Shown: positions 50,239 through 59,525 of the stretch, piece by piece
Position numbering within the stretch: position 1 is the first letter of the stretch
How the letters are laid out: each line of letters begins with the position of its first letter
NCBI GenBank assembly: GCA_023380755.1
Contig: JAMCSD010000002.1
Span: 58,195 to 122,194, forward strand
Direction: 5' to 3'
Source of the DNA: Patescibacteria group bacterium
Lineage (GTDB): Bacteria; Patescibacteria; Microgenomatia; UBA12405
DNA: 64,000 nucleotides
Program-made: the position numbers and the translations under genes
The notes under the pieces: generated by a model
Seen by the model: the letters and a program-made list of their open reading frames with translations, nothing else
Database searches by the model: none
What the model was told of the DNA's origin: nothing

Positions 50239-51239
50239 GTATTGCGACTAAGATTTGTACTTAGGCCTATTTTAATCTGAAACCAACTAAAAGCATAGAC
50301 AAGGGTAGTCAGCAAACAGGCCAAAGGGTGAAAAAACCAGGCAGGATCAGGAAAGTGATAAAAACCTATTAAGCTATCTTTTAGCGGGAGTACGATTGAT
50401 AATGAATAAAGGGCAAAACCAAATGTTTTATTTTGGTACGACGACCACTGATGATGGCGATACTGTTGAAAGGAATAAAAGTCACGAATCCGACGCTGTT
50501 GTTTTTTAATAAATTTTGAGATGGAACTTTCACAAAAGCTATGAATAATGGTATTTTTGGTTTTAGCAAAATAGATAGGTTTTAAGCAACGGTTAATCAT
50601 GTCGATATCAAATAAATATTGGTCTTTCCCCAGCATCCTTTTTAAGAAGCTGGTGCGGAAAATGGTTCCATTGGCACCAATGGTGGGGTGAGAAGCGTGC
50701 GGTTGAAGTTCAATTTTGAGAAAATCAGGATGGTCTATGGTTGGAAGGGTCAAGCCAGTCCATTTTAAAGAGAGTTGGCTAAAGCGATCGTAAATGCCAC
50801 AGTAATAGGCATAAGGATCATTGGCGCCCAACAAAGATGAATAGCGTTCGATAAAGCCAGCCTGAGGTCGATATTCAAAAGATAACGGTTCGGCACCAAT
50901 TAGCTTCTTATCACTTAAAAGCGGTGAAAGAGTTTTTTGAAGATAGTCCGAAGTCGGAAGAATATTATCAGAATCCAGTAGACAGACATAATCGCCAGCG
51001 GCAGCGCGCAAAGCAGCGGCCTTGCCGGCTTCTCCAGTTAGTAACTTATTTTTAATTAAACGGCAGTGAAAATCTGTCGCTAATTTGATCGTGTTGTCAG
51101 TTGAACCGGCATCGGCAATAATAATTTCCAGCTTATCAGACGGATAGTTTTGTGATTGAACGGAAGTTAGGCATTTTTTAAGTACTGATCCGGCATTCAG
51201 AGTGGGAATAAGAATGCTAATTCTGGGAAGAGTTGGCAT
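50226..51239 (-). CDS. GT2 family glycosyltransferase with C-terminal membrane segments
   Basis: GT-A glycosyltransferase of 337 residues. ILIPTLNAG, IADAGSTDNT and LLDSDNILP give the fold and metal site. The C-terminal 60 residues contain two hydrophobic stretches (about 270-290 and 300-320), suggesting membrane attachment. It overlaps the upstream radical SAM gene by 23 bases. The ADAGSTD form and the length are typical for membrane-associated GT2 enzymes. Substrate not deducible. Confidence 0.86.
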   Translation of the reverse strand: MPTLPRISILIPTLNAGSVLKKCLTSVQSQNYPSDKLEIIIADAGSTDNTIKLATDFHCRLIKNKLLTGEAGKAAALRAAAGDYVCLLDSDNILPTSDYLQKTLSPLLSDKKLIGAEPLSFEYRPQAGFIERYSSLLGANDPYAYYCGIYDRFSQLSLKWTGLTLPTIDHPDFLKIELQPHASHPTIGANGTIFRTSFLKRMLGKDQYLFDIDMINRCLKPIYFAKTKNTIIHSFCESSISKFIKKQQRRIRDFYSFQQYRHHQWSSYQNKTFGFALYSLSIVLPLKDSLIGFYHFPDPAWFFHPLACLLTTLVYAFSWFQIKIGLSTNLSRNTWHQ

Positions 51240-52710
51240 TAAGGGGAAAATCTTTTAACTTTTCAATATATTTTATGCCATAAGTAGCCAGAAATTTGAT
51301 GTCGTCAAGAGAACGGATAGAAAGTAATTTGCGGGTCAGAAATTTAGGTGTGAGGATACCGTGGAATAACTCCTGAACTAAACGTAATTGTTCCGCAGCC
51401 GGAATCGGAGACTTCATTACCGGTTGTCGCATATCAAAATCATCCCAGTTGGTGGTGAGTAGCCAGTGGTTATCCTGACATTGTTTAAATAAAGGTGTCC
51501 CCGGGTAAGGGATGACAATGGTGGCTTGCATGGAATCAGCCAAACCTTCTTTAAAGAGCTGTTTGGCTTGATTGAGTGTTTCCAGAGCATCTGATTTGCT
51601 TTCCCATGGGTAGCCAATCATGATGGTAAGGTGTGGTTCAAGACCGGCTTTTTTGGCTATAGTTAAAGTTTTTTTAGCATCGTCCACCTTAGTTTTTTTA
51701 TTGATAAGATTTAGAGTTTTTTGGTTAGAAGATTCCAGACCATAAAGAATAAATCGGAAATTAGCTTGCTTTAAAAGGTTATATTGAGCCTGGTTAAGAC
51801 AGCCAAAACGCATATTACAACCAAAGGTAACTTTATGATTGTATCCCCGACTAATAATTTCATGGCACAAATCGTTCAACCATGGCCCAATGGGTAGAGT
51901 ACCAGAGTCATCAAAAATTTCTTTGACTCCTAAATTGATCAAATTTTCAATTTCTTTTAAAGTGTGAGCCACAGAAAAATTTCTGAACGTACCTTGCGGG
52001 TGAGTGGTGGTCCATGAACAAAAGGTACATTGGCCCCACCAGCAATCGCGACCCGACATAAGATAAGCGCCGGGTTTGTATTTAAAATTGGTGTTGTCAT
52101 AAGCGTAGAGCTGCCATTTGGTCAGCTGACGGTCAATTATCGGAAGACTATCAAGTTGGTGGTGTTTAAGAGCAAATTTACCGGTATTAAGTATTTTTCT
52201 TTTAAACCTAAAATAAATGCCTGGTTCCAGTGGAGTTTTTGAAGAAAAGTGATTGGCTAAATTAAGCATCATAAAGTCATAGTCACCACCGGTAATGACA
52301 AAATCTACCGGTGAGTGTTGAAGGGATTCTTCGGGTAGAGCGGTGACGTGGTCCCCCATCAAAACGGTAATCGGATGCCATTGTTTGGTTTTAGCTTTTT
52401 TAATTTGGGAAATAATTTGCCAATGTTGTTTGATAGCAGGTGTTTTAGTCTCCAAAAAAATAATATCTGGTTGTGTTTCGACCAACCGTTGGAACCATTG
52501 GGTATAGGAAATTTTTTCAGCGATAGCGTCATCCCAAAAAACTTCAAAACCGGCTTTTTTTAATGCAGTAGCTCCATAGGCAGGAATAACCGGATAAATT
52601 ACATTACCAGTATTAGTCCATTGGAATTGACGGTTTTGAGATAAAAAGGCGGTACCTTTTGGGCTCTGGAGCGGCGGATAAGAGATGGAAATCTTAATTT
52701 TGTTAGCCAT
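51217..52710 (-). CDS. B12-binding-type radical SAM protein with CX4CX2C cluster motif
   Basis: 497 residues. N-terminal cobalamin-type domain (about 1-170) with ISYPPLQSP at 8-16, IFLETKTPA at 84-92, LMGDHVTALP at 117-126 and ITGGDYDF. In the barrel the cluster cysteines are C223, C228 and C231 in GRDCWWGQCTFCSW, so the spacing is CX4CX2C rather than CX3CX2C. YGLESSNQKTLNLI and MIGYPWESK follow. The variant spacing is found in some characterised radical SAM groups, so the enzyme is probably active. It lies 6 bases after a GT2 gene and overlaps the next GT2 by 23 bases. Confidence 0.85.
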   Translation of the reverse strand: MANKIKISISYPPLQSPKGTAFLSQNRQFQWTNTGNVIYPVIPAYGATALKKAGFEVFWDDAIAEKISYTQWFQRLVETQPDIIFLETKTPAIKQHWQIISQIKKAKTKQWHPITVLMGDHVTALPEESLQHSPVDFVITGGDYDFMMLNLANHFSSKTPLEPGIYFRFKRKILNTGKFALKHHQLDSLPIIDRQLTKWQLYAYDNTNFKYKPGAYLMSGRDCWWGQCTFCSWTTTHPQGTFRNFSVAHTLKEIENLINLGVKEIFDDSGTLPIGPWLNDLCHEIISRGYNHKVTFGCNMRFGCLNQAQYNLLKQANFRFILYGLESSNQKTLNLINKKTKVDDAKKTLTIAKKAGLEPHLTIMIGYPWESKSDALETLNQAKQLFKEGLADSMQATIVIPYPGTPLFKQCQDNHWLLTTNWDDFDMRQPVMKSPIPAAEQLRLVQELFHGILTPKFLTRKLLSIRSLDDIKFLATYGIKYIEKLKDFPLNANSSQN

Positions 52711-52716
52711 AAGGTA

Positions 52717-53685
52717 TTATCCACCAATATAGGAATTTTTTTCTGGGTTTATTTGGTGGGCAGAAAATATTGGTTTGGAGGAAAAAAAACCATAAATAAA
52801 CCAACAACCATAGTAAAAATGAGAAACCGGAATGGAAGCCGCAGCCAGGAAAGAAGCGAAAGGATGGTTTTTGGAAACCAGGAATTTAGTTAAAGTAAGA
52901 AATAATAGTAATACATAAATGATTAGTGGAATAAGAGTCACCTTTTGCCTAAAGAGAAAAGGGAGGAGAATTAAGTAGAGAGAGAATATTGAAGGCAGGA
53001 AATAACCAATCTTAAATGAATTTTCCGGATATTTTTTAGCAAAAAAGCCGCGATGAACGGCATATCTTTTTAGCTGTTTAAGGTGGGGTAAAAAGACAGA
53101 TCGACGATGATGAAAAACGATAATACTTGGATGATAAAAAATTTTTTGATGAAATTCGTGAATGAGATTACGGCAAAGTAAAGTATCTTCACCTGGCCAG
53201 TGATTGATAGGAAAACCCCCAATTTTATTAAAGTCTTTTTTTTTGACCATCAGGTTGACACTCGGATAGTCGTCGACGAAACGTGCGGATTGGGGTTGGT
53301 TGCGATAAGTTCCCGCTCCCCCGCTACCTAAGAAACTACCCCAAAACAGGCCTGAGGCTTTTTGAGCTAAGGAATCATTTTCCGGGGTAAGGCAAGGACC
53401 GCAAACGGAGATTAGATTGGGATTAGATGAAAACTGTTGAAACGCATTTAAAAGCCAGTTCTTATCAGGGAAAGAGTCGTCGTCAAGGAAGGCTAAAATG
53501 TTTCCCCGAGCTTTAGCAGCACCCAGGTTGCGTTTAACTGAAGGATTGGGAGTTTGGGAATCTTTGTCGGTAATTACGATGACTTCATAATGGCGATAAG
53601 TCTGTTGTTTTAGATGATATAAAGTCTCCTGAAGATATTTAGTACGAACCCTGACTGGGATGATGACAGAAAAAAAAATTTTCAT
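52717..53685 (-). CDS. GT2 family glycosyltransferase, membrane-attached
   Basis: GT-A glycosyltransferase of 322 residues. VIIPVRVRTKYL at the first strand, VITDKDSQ, KRNLGAAKARG, FLDDDSFPD as the metal site, and WPGEDTLLC in the later catalytic patch, the SpsA/mycofactocin-type layout. The C-terminal 110 residues hold three or four hydrophobic segments, so the enzyme is membrane bound. It overlaps the upstream GT2 by 4 bases. In the layout with C-terminal membrane helices it may elongate a lipid-linked chain. Confidence 0.86.
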   Translation of the reverse strand: MKIFFSVIIPVRVRTKYLQETLYHLKQQTYRHYEVIVITDKDSQTPNPSVKRNLGAAKARGNILAFLDDDSFPDKNWLLNAFQQFSSNPNLISVCGPCLTPENDSLAQKASGLFWGSFLGSGGAGTYRNQPQSARFVDDYPSVNLMVKKKDFNKIGGFPINHWPGEDTLLCRNLIHEFHQKIFYHPSIIVFHHRRSVFLPHLKQLKRYAVHRGFFAKKYPENSFKIGYFLPSIFSLYLILLPFLFRQKVTLIPLIIYVLLLFLTLTKFLVSKNHPFASFLAAASIPVSHFYYGCWFIYGFFSSKPIFSAHQINPEKNSYIGG

Positions 53686-54485
53686 AGACCAGTGTTAATC
53701 CGCATGGATAATTCTTTGTCAAAAATCCACTGTCGTTGGTTGTGGTTATCATAATAATGGAGAATCTTTAAACGATAAAAAACGGCGAGAGCATCGATTA
53801 AGCAAGTGATAACTGTTTTCATCCCCGTCGCATGAGTTAAGCTTTTAAAGTTATAGCTAAGCTTAATAGGCGCTTCATATATACGGAAAAATCCTAAGTA
53901 ATTTGCGACAGATAAAATTTCGAGATCAAAAGCATAATTTTTTACCATTAATCGGGGCAATACTTTTTCTAACACCTGTCGTTTAAAAATCTTTAAACCT
54001 GCCTGAGTATCGCTAACCTTAATATTTAGTAAAATACGAGCGATTATGCGTGCCCCAAGGCTTATTATTTTCCGGTCAGTAGGATATTGGACGCGCGAAG
54101 CCGGATGTAGTTTTGAGGCAACAACGATATCAGCTTCATACCATTCCAAGTGTTCAATAACCATAGAAATGCCATTAGGATCAATCTCCATACCCGCATC
54201 AATGAAAGCAATGTAATCACCTTTGGTGCGGGCCATGCCATAGCGGACGGCGAAACCTTTGCCATGGTTATGCGGATAGCCATATAGTTTTAATTTAGGC
54301 AGGTGTGACCTTTTGAGTTCTTGGTATGAGTGGTCTATCAAGGTGCCGTCAACAACGGCGATGAGCTCATAATCGTAACGGATCTGATCAAGAGTAGATA
54401 ATATGCCCTTTATGTCAGTTAAAATTGTCTGTTCTTGTTTATAAATAGGAACAATGACAGATAAAAAGTGATCGGAGTTTTTCAT
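53682..54485 (-). CDS. DPM1/ALG5-like GT2 (polyprenyl-phosphate sugar synthase)
   Basis: GT-A enzyme of 267 residues. VIVPIYKQE, AVVDGT, GKGFAVRYGM, FIDAGMEIDP at the metal site, and SDTQAGLKIFKR near 167-178 match the dolichol-phosphate glucose synthase (ALG5) group. I chose the ATG at 54485, which makes a 4-base ATGA overlap with the upstream stop, over an alternative start at 54536 that would add 17 residues before the conserved strand. No membrane domain. It would make a polyprenyl-phosphate hexose, the donor class used by the five GT39-type enzymes encoded just upstream. Confidence 0.87.
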   Translation of the reverse strand: MKNSDHFLSVIVPIYKQEQTILTDIKGILSTLDQIRYDYELIAVVDGTLIDHSYQELKRSHLPKLKLYGYPHNHGKGFAVRYGMARTKGDYIAFIDAGMEIDPNGISMVIEHLEWYEADIVVASKLHPASRVQYPTDRKIISLGARIIARILLNIKVSDTQAGLKIFKRQVLEKVLPRLMVKNYAFDLEILSVANYLGFFRIYEAPIKLSYNFKSLTHATGMKTVITCLIDALAVFYRLKILHYYDNHNQRQWIFDKELSMRINTGL

Positions 54486-55555
54486 GAAAGGATCGATTGA
54501 TAGACCTGTAATGTTTGTTCGGCGGTTTTTTGCCAAGAGAATTGTCGACTTCTAGTAATTCCTAGATGGCGATATTTCTCTTGAAGACGAGCATCAGAAT
54601 AAAGAGAAGTTAAAGCCTTTTTTAGGGTAAAAGGATTATGTGGATTAAAAGAAAGGCCAGCATTACCGGCAATTTCCTCCAAAGAAGTATTCTGACTGTA
54701 TATAGTCGGGCAACCTGATTGCATGGCCTCCAGAAGTCCTAGTCCGAAACCTTCGGCATAAGAAGGGTGACAATAAACCGTAGCTAAATTATAAATAACA
54801 CTCAGATCTTCGTTGGGGACAAATCCGAGGCAAAACAGTTGACTAAAAGTCTGTTTTTGAAGCCAAAGAAGATCCTGGGTCCAGGGATGATCAACCACAT
54901 GTTTTTGAGTGGCCGAGGAACCAACAATCACTAATGGATAGTTAAGATCACGACAAGTGTTAACCAGGGTGGGAATATTTTTATTCCAATTGATATCGCC
55001 AACATAAAGCACAAATTTTTGAGGGAGAGAGTATTTTTTAACTGTTTGGGAAAGTAGTTTCTGATTATTGATGGGCTGAAAAATAGAATCAGCAGCTAAA
55101 TAAATAGGAATTATCTTATCTGGGGCAACGCCGGTCAGAGTGGAAATGGAATACTTAGAGGTTAAGGAATCGGTAATGAGGCGATCGATGTGTTGTAAAC
55201 GTTGTTTTTGGAGAAGCCATTTAACTTCGCCCTTAAACCCCACGGGAAAATGAGATTTAAATTGTCGAGGGATTATATCATGTACGGTTACAACGAGTGG
55301 AGTTCGGTGACGCTGCGGCAGGGTTAATTCGAAGGGGTCAAAATAAGGATAATGGATTAAATCGTACTTATTAATTTCAGTGTTAGCCGTCGAAACTAAA
55401 TCAATATGCCAATGGTGGTATTGAGTGCTGGTTTGGCAATACTTAATTAAAGAATCAGTTAGTCTCGAAGTATAAAAGCCGACGCCGCGGAATTGATTAC
55501 CATTTTGGGTAGGACTGATATCGATGGCAATGTTAGGTGTGATGGTGGTATTCAT
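54482..55555 (-). CDS. GT4 family glycosyltransferase
   Basis: GT-B glycosyltransferase of 357 residues from the ATG at 55555; a TTG six codons upstream (55573) is possible but less likely. DISPTQNGNQFRGVGFYTSRL is the N-terminal acceptor region, YVGDINWNKNIPTL opens the donor domain, and the EX7E pair is E268/E276 in EGFGLGLLE with SLEEIAG after it. It overlaps the upstream GT2 by 23 bases and the ALG5-like GT2 by 4 bases. The subgroup resembles the enzymes at 1299-2405 and 9377-11586. Substrate unknown. Confidence 0.86.
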   Translation of the reverse strand: MNTTITPNIAIDISPTQNGNQFRGVGFYTSRLTDSLIKYCQTSTQYHHWHIDLVSTANTEINKYDLIHYPYFDPFELTLPQRHRTPLVVTVHDIIPRQFKSHFPVGFKGEVKWLLQKQRLQHIDRLITDSLTSKYSISTLTGVAPDKIIPIYLAADSIFQPINNQKLLSQTVKKYSLPQKFVLYVGDINWNKNIPTLVNTCRDLNYPLVIVGSSATQKHVVDHPWTQDLLWLQKQTFSQLFCLGFVPNEDLSVIYNLATVYCHPSYAEGFGLGLLEAMQSGCPTIYSQNTSLEEIAGNAGLSFNPHNPFTLKKALTSLYSDARLQEKYRHLGITRSRQFSWQKTAEQTLQVYQSILS

Positions 55556-56321
55556 ATAGTTTGGCGTAGGCAATGGGAAATCTTAGAGCCGAGAAAAAAG
55601 AAAAGGCGAAACCGGGGAATCCGTCAACGTAGCCGCGATGACGAATATATGTTTTTAAAAACCAACAAACAGGCTTAAAAAAGAAGTAAGTGATAAAATT
55701 TACAAAATTTAATTGAAGGCGAACGTGATCTAACTCTTTGGCGATTATAGTGGTATAGCGATTGTGACGATCAAGATAGCGGTTAAAAGATGAATCAGCA
55801 TAGTGAAGCAGATCGTGTTGGAGAGTGGCGGTTTGGCCATCTACTTTAGCTTGTTCATGAACGGAAAGGCAAGGCAGGTGTCCGTGACCTCGTTTATAAA
55901 AACGTAATGTTAAGTCGGGGTATTGGCCGCCTTTTTTAAGGAATTTGCCTAAAAAATAATTACGACGTTTAATCCAAAAACCATTTTCTGGAATAGTATT
56001 GATATCTTTAGAAAGAATATGGGAAATTTCATTTTTTAATTCCGGACTGACGACCTCATCAGCATCGAGCTGGAGAATCCAATCACTTTTACAATTGTCA
56101 ATTGCCAGTTGTTTATTAATATGAAACATGGGTTTATTGTCGGTAGAGATAATTTTCGTATGAGGAAATTTCTTGGCGATAGTAACTGTCTGGTCTGAAG
56201 ACGAACCGTCGACTAAGACGATTTCGGTGGCTAGACCGGAAACGGACTCGAGGCAGCGGGAAATAAAACTTTCCTCATTATAAGTAGCTATAGCGATAGA
56301 AAGAGTGGTTATAGATTTCAT
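55533..56321 (-). CDS. GT2 family glycosyltransferase (WaaE/KdtX/LgtF-like)
   Basis: GT-A glycosyltransferase of 262 residues. IAIATYNEE, LVDGSSSDQT, LQLDADEVV as the metal site, and LRFYKRGHG around 142-150 match the WaaE/KdtX/LgtF group, which adds glucose or a related sugar to core oligosaccharides. A hydrophobic C-terminal stretch (about 235-250) is short. The start overlaps the first GT39-type gene by 4 bases (ATGA), linking it to that array. The donor is probably a UDP-hexose by family, but this is inference. Confidence 0.88.
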   Translation of the reverse strand: MKSITTLSIAIATYNEESFISRCLESVSGLATEIVLVDGSSSDQTVTIAKKFPHTKIISTDNKPMFHINKQLAIDNCKSDWILQLDADEVVSPELKNEISHILSKDINTIPENGFWIKRRNYFLGKFLKKGGQYPDLTLRFYKRGHGHLPCLSVHEQAKVDGQTATLQHDLLHYADSSFNRYLDRHNRYTTIIAKELDHVRLQLNFVNFITYFFFKPVCWFLKTYIRHRGYVDGFPGFAFSFFSALRFPIAYAKLYEYHHHT

Positions 56322-57931
56322 TTCTTATATATTTTAAACGCTGGTTCGCCATTTGAGAAATTTATCACTTTGATCGGGCCTAAAGGAACATTTTCGGTGG
56401 AAGCGATAACAAGAGAGTTGGAAGGTATTTTACCCCAATCTATACTTGTAAAATGAATATTGTCAATTTGACGGACGGTAGAAAAACCAAATTTATCTGG
56501 TGGGCTTAGCTTAATTTGCGGCTGAAGGTTTTGGGGCGGGTAGTGAGAATAAAAAAGATAAAGAATATAAGGTTGATCATATTTATCGGTAAAATAAATA
56601 TTAGCATATTCCCTGGAATTAGATGTAACGTAGGGAATAATCTGATCAAAAGATTGGCTCCAGGAATTAGGATAACGTTTAAGATAATGAAGGTAATAAC
56701 TGTCCAGATAAAAAAAGATATTAAAAGCATAAAGAAGTATAAACAGGAGCATAATGGAAGACTTAGAGGGAATAGTCCGAGAATTTAGAAGCTGATGTAA
56801 GCCAATAGCAATAAATATGGAGAGGGAAATACTTAAGGGTAGGGCCCGGAGAGCTGAGGGAGCCTGAAAGGTAAAAGAGGAGGCTAGGGGGGTAATAAGA
56901 GTCCAAAAAACTAAAAAACGCTTAAAAATAGGCGAATAGTTGTGGCGGAAGGCTAAAAATAATCCAAGGAGAAGAAATGGTAGTTCGACAAGGTATAACT
57001 GCCCCATTTCCGGTACCTTGGAACGAGGGACATCATCGCCATTAATGAATAAGAAGGAACCACTAAAGTGAGAGGTGTACTTTTCTGCCCACGAAATTGC
57101 ATAAAGAACTACTTTGTTGTGGATTACCCTGTAAAGAAGTGAAGGAGAATGCTGGCCAAGAAGTTCGTTAGCTCGCCAATAAGGCCCAGAATCAGCTAAA
57201 AGGCCAACCCCACTGAAACGGGCAGAACCACCACTATGAACAAAAGAAATCAGTACCGGTAATGTAATTAAAAAGGCAAAAATTAGAGGAAAAACAAACT
57301 GTTTTGAACGATGAATAAGAGTCTTAAAATTGGAGAGAAAGAAAAAGATACCTAAAACTGGCGCAATGATACGTGCTGAATGATATATGTAAAGAGAGAG
57401 AACAAAAGCAATAAAAAATAAGACTAGATGAAGGCTAACGGCTGTTTTTAAGTATTTATAGAAGAAATATGTTCCTAAAAGGATAAAGGTTAAGGCTGCT
57501 GAAGATTCCCAGGCACCGCGGGAGAAATGGATATGCCAGGGGTTAATAGATAAAACAAAAGCACTTAGTAAGGCCAAATCCGAAGAAGAAGAGATTAATT
57601 TTACTAATAAATAAATTAAAATGACAGCACTGGTTGAAAGAAAAAGATTAGGAAGACGGACAGCCAGAGTGTTTAAGCCTAAAAGTTTGATAAAAGGAAT
57701 AGCTAAATAAAAATAGCCGCCGGGTTTAAAATCACCAAAAGATTGGAAATGAAGCGGCCAAGAAGCTCCGTGTTCATCTTTGCCGGTTTGAATCAGGGAA
57801 TAGGCATTGTAAGCAATAGCAGCTTCATCCGGATTGATAGGAGGGTAACTATCAAGGCGATAGGATCGTAAAACAAAAGCCAGGACCAAAATAAGGAGTA
57901 AAAGAAATTTTTTATTTCGTAAAATAAGCAT
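56318..57931 (-). CDS. GT39/ArnT-like membrane glycosyltransferase, paralog 1 of 5
   Basis: GT-C enzyme of 537 residues. After the first membrane segment (9-22) the external loop carries NPDEAAIAYNAYS with D35-E36, the catalytic acid position, and KDEHG and FGDFKPGGYFY follow. WHIHFSRGAWESS at 132-144 is the second conserved loop. About eleven membrane segments precede an external tail from about 415 (YFTDKYDQPYILYLFY). These enzymes take a sugar from polyprenyl phosphate. It overlaps paralog 2 by 20 bases. Of the five, this one and paralog 2 are the most alike by eye. The acceptor is unknown. Confidence 0.88.
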   Translation of the reverse strand: MLILRNKKFLLLLILVLAFVLRSYRLDSYPPINPDEAAIAYNAYSLIQTGKDEHGASWPLHFQSFGDFKPGGYFYLAIPFIKLLGLNTLAVRLPNLFLSTSAVILIYLLVKLISSSSDLALLSAFVLSINPWHIHFSRGAWESSAALTFILLGTYFFYKYLKTAVSLHLVLFFIAFVLSLYIYHSARIIAPVLGIFFFLSNFKTLIHRSKQFVFPLIFAFLITLPVLISFVHSGGSARFSGVGLLADSGPYWRANELLGQHSPSLLYRVIHNKVVLYAISWAEKYTSHFSGSFLFINGDDVPRSKVPEMGQLYLVELPFLLLGLFLAFRHNYSPIFKRFLVFWTLITPLASSFTFQAPSALRALPLSISLSIFIAIGLHQLLNSRTIPSKSSIMLLFILLYAFNIFFYLDSYYLHYLKRYPNSWSQSFDQIIPYVTSNSREYANIYFTDKYDQPYILYLFYSHYPPQNLQPQIKLSPPDKFGFSTVRQIDNIHFTSIDWGKIPSNSLVIASTENVPLGPIKVINFSNGEPAFKIYKK

Positions 57932-59525
57932 AAAAAGTAGATGAATCCCCTATCGGGCTAAGAGGAATAAAATTTTTAAAATCCGGATCACTAAAAAGAC
58001 TTTGGCGGCGCATTTCTTCAAGAGAGATAATTAGTAAAGTGTGAGGTATGGTTTTGAGACCAGAAAAATTTATAGGTTGAAAACGGATATTATCAATTGA
58101 TTCTACCTTTCCGGTATCATAATTGTTTGAAAGGAGTTTGGCTTGGTGTTGATATTGAGCGGGTGAATAACGATTAAAGAATAAATAAAAGATATATGGC
58201 TGGCCATAATAGTCTGAAAAGTAAATATGGGAGACTGAAGATTGATTATTAGCCACAAAACGGGAAGCTTGTTGGTATCCATAGAGGAAGTCGGTAGGAC
58301 TCTTTTTCACCATATGATTAAAATAAAGATCACTATAATAAACAAAGGATAATAAATAACCACCGATAATAAATATGCCCAAATATCTGATACGGGACTT
58401 ATGAGATAAAAGAGACATCATTTTGGTGATACCTAAAGCTGAGAAGTAGATCAGAGATAGCGAGAGAGGTAGACTACGGACGGCATGAATAGTATCCCGA
58501 GTGAGTGACGAAGCAATCGGGCTTAATAACAGCCATAACATAAAAAAAATGTTTAAAGTGATATTGCCGAAAGAAAGGAATGACAGCAGCCCGACTAGTA
58601 AAAATATTATTGAGGGGTAAAGAAGAACTCCAATGTAGGGAGCTGATTGGCGGGCGTTCTGCCAATCACCTTCAAAAAAGAGAAATTGAGGCGAAAAATA
58701 ATTCAAATAATGACCTAAGAAGTTGCGGGTAAAGAATATAAAACGGTTATAAAAAAGATGGTAGTCAAGAACTGAGGTCTCATTAATGATAAGTTGTTTT
58801 TCATCTTGACTCCGAGGATAAGAGAAAAGGCTTAAGACTTGAAGACGATTGGCGTCGTGGTTTAATAAGCCGACTAAAATAATTAGGGCAGCGATTAAAA
58901 GAGGGACGGAAAAAGATAAAAGAAAAGCCGAAAGTTTACTTTTAAATAATTGGAACTGAGTAAAGCAAAGGGAAATGATTATTAGAAGGGAAATGAGCTT
59001 AGCTGATTGATAGGTAAATAGACTAAGGGAAAATATTATTGAAGAGAAAAGATACCGCTTTTTAAAAAATAGTAGAGAGGCTAACGCAAGTTCGAAAAGA
59101 AAGACATTGGTTTCCCATGCACCGCGAGAAAAGTGGATATTCCAAGGATTGAATGCTAAAAGAAGAGCTCCGATAAAAGCCAGCTGACGGTTCTTTTTAA
59201 AAGGAAAGTGACGGGCTAGAAAGTAAAAAACCAGCGGGAGAAGAGACCCTAAGATAATTGACGGTAGTCTGACCGAGAGAGTGGAAAGACCAAAAAGGTA
59301 AACAAATGGAACTGTTAAATAAACATAAAGACCAGGCTTATAATCACCAAAAGACTTAAAAATAAGGGGGAGTAAGTTTCCATATTCATCTTTTAAAGTT
59401 TTGGAAATAGAATAAGCATTATAACCCAGAGAAGCCTCATCCCAAGAAGGCGGCGGATAGGAATTAACTTTATAAATTCTGATTAAAAAGCTGGCAAAAA
59501 ATAATAATATCAACCACTTTTTCAT
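57912..59525 (-). CDS. GT39/ArnT-like membrane glycosyltransferase, paralog 2 of 5
   Basis: GT-C enzyme of 537 residues, the same length as paralog 1. SWDEASLGYNAYS places the acid pair D29-E30 after the first membrane segment, with KDEYG and FGDYKPGLYVY next. WNIHFSRGAWETN is the second loop, at about 127-139. About eleven membrane segments and an external tail from about 410 with YFSDYYGQPYIFYLFF. The start forms a 4-base overlap with paralog 3. Where paralog 1 has PDE this one has WDE, which may affect acceptor fit. Confidence 0.88.
   Translation of the reverse strand: MKKWLILLFFASFLIRIYKVNSYPPPSWDEASLGYNAYSISKTLKDEYGNLLPLIFKSFGDYKPGLYVYLTVPFVYLFGLSTLSVRLPSIILGSLLPLVFYFLARHFPFKKNRQLAFIGALLLAFNPWNIHFSRGAWETNVFLFELALASLLFFKKRYLFSSIIFSLSLFTYQSAKLISLLIIISLCFTQFQLFKSKLSAFLLSFSVPLLIAALIILVGLLNHDANRLQVLSLFSYPRSQDEKQLIINETSVLDYHLFYNRFIFFTRNFLGHYLNYFSPQFLFFEGDWQNARQSAPYIGVLLYPSIIFLLVGLLSFLSFGNITLNIFFMLWLLLSPIASSLTRDTIHAVRSLPLSLSLIYFSALGITKMMSLLSHKSRIRYLGIFIIGGYLLSFVYYSDLYFNHMVKKSPTDFLYGYQQASRFVANNQSSVSHIYFSDYYGQPYIFYLFFNRYSPAQYQHQAKLLSNNYDTGKVESIDNIRFQPINFSGLKTIPHTLLIISLEEMRRQSLFSDPDFKNFIPLSPIGDSSTFYAYFTK

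Noticed and set aside
54486..54536. Upstream start for the ALG5-like GT2
   Set aside because: The ATG at 54485 gives an ATGA overlap like many junctions here, and the extra residues precede the conserved first strand without family support.
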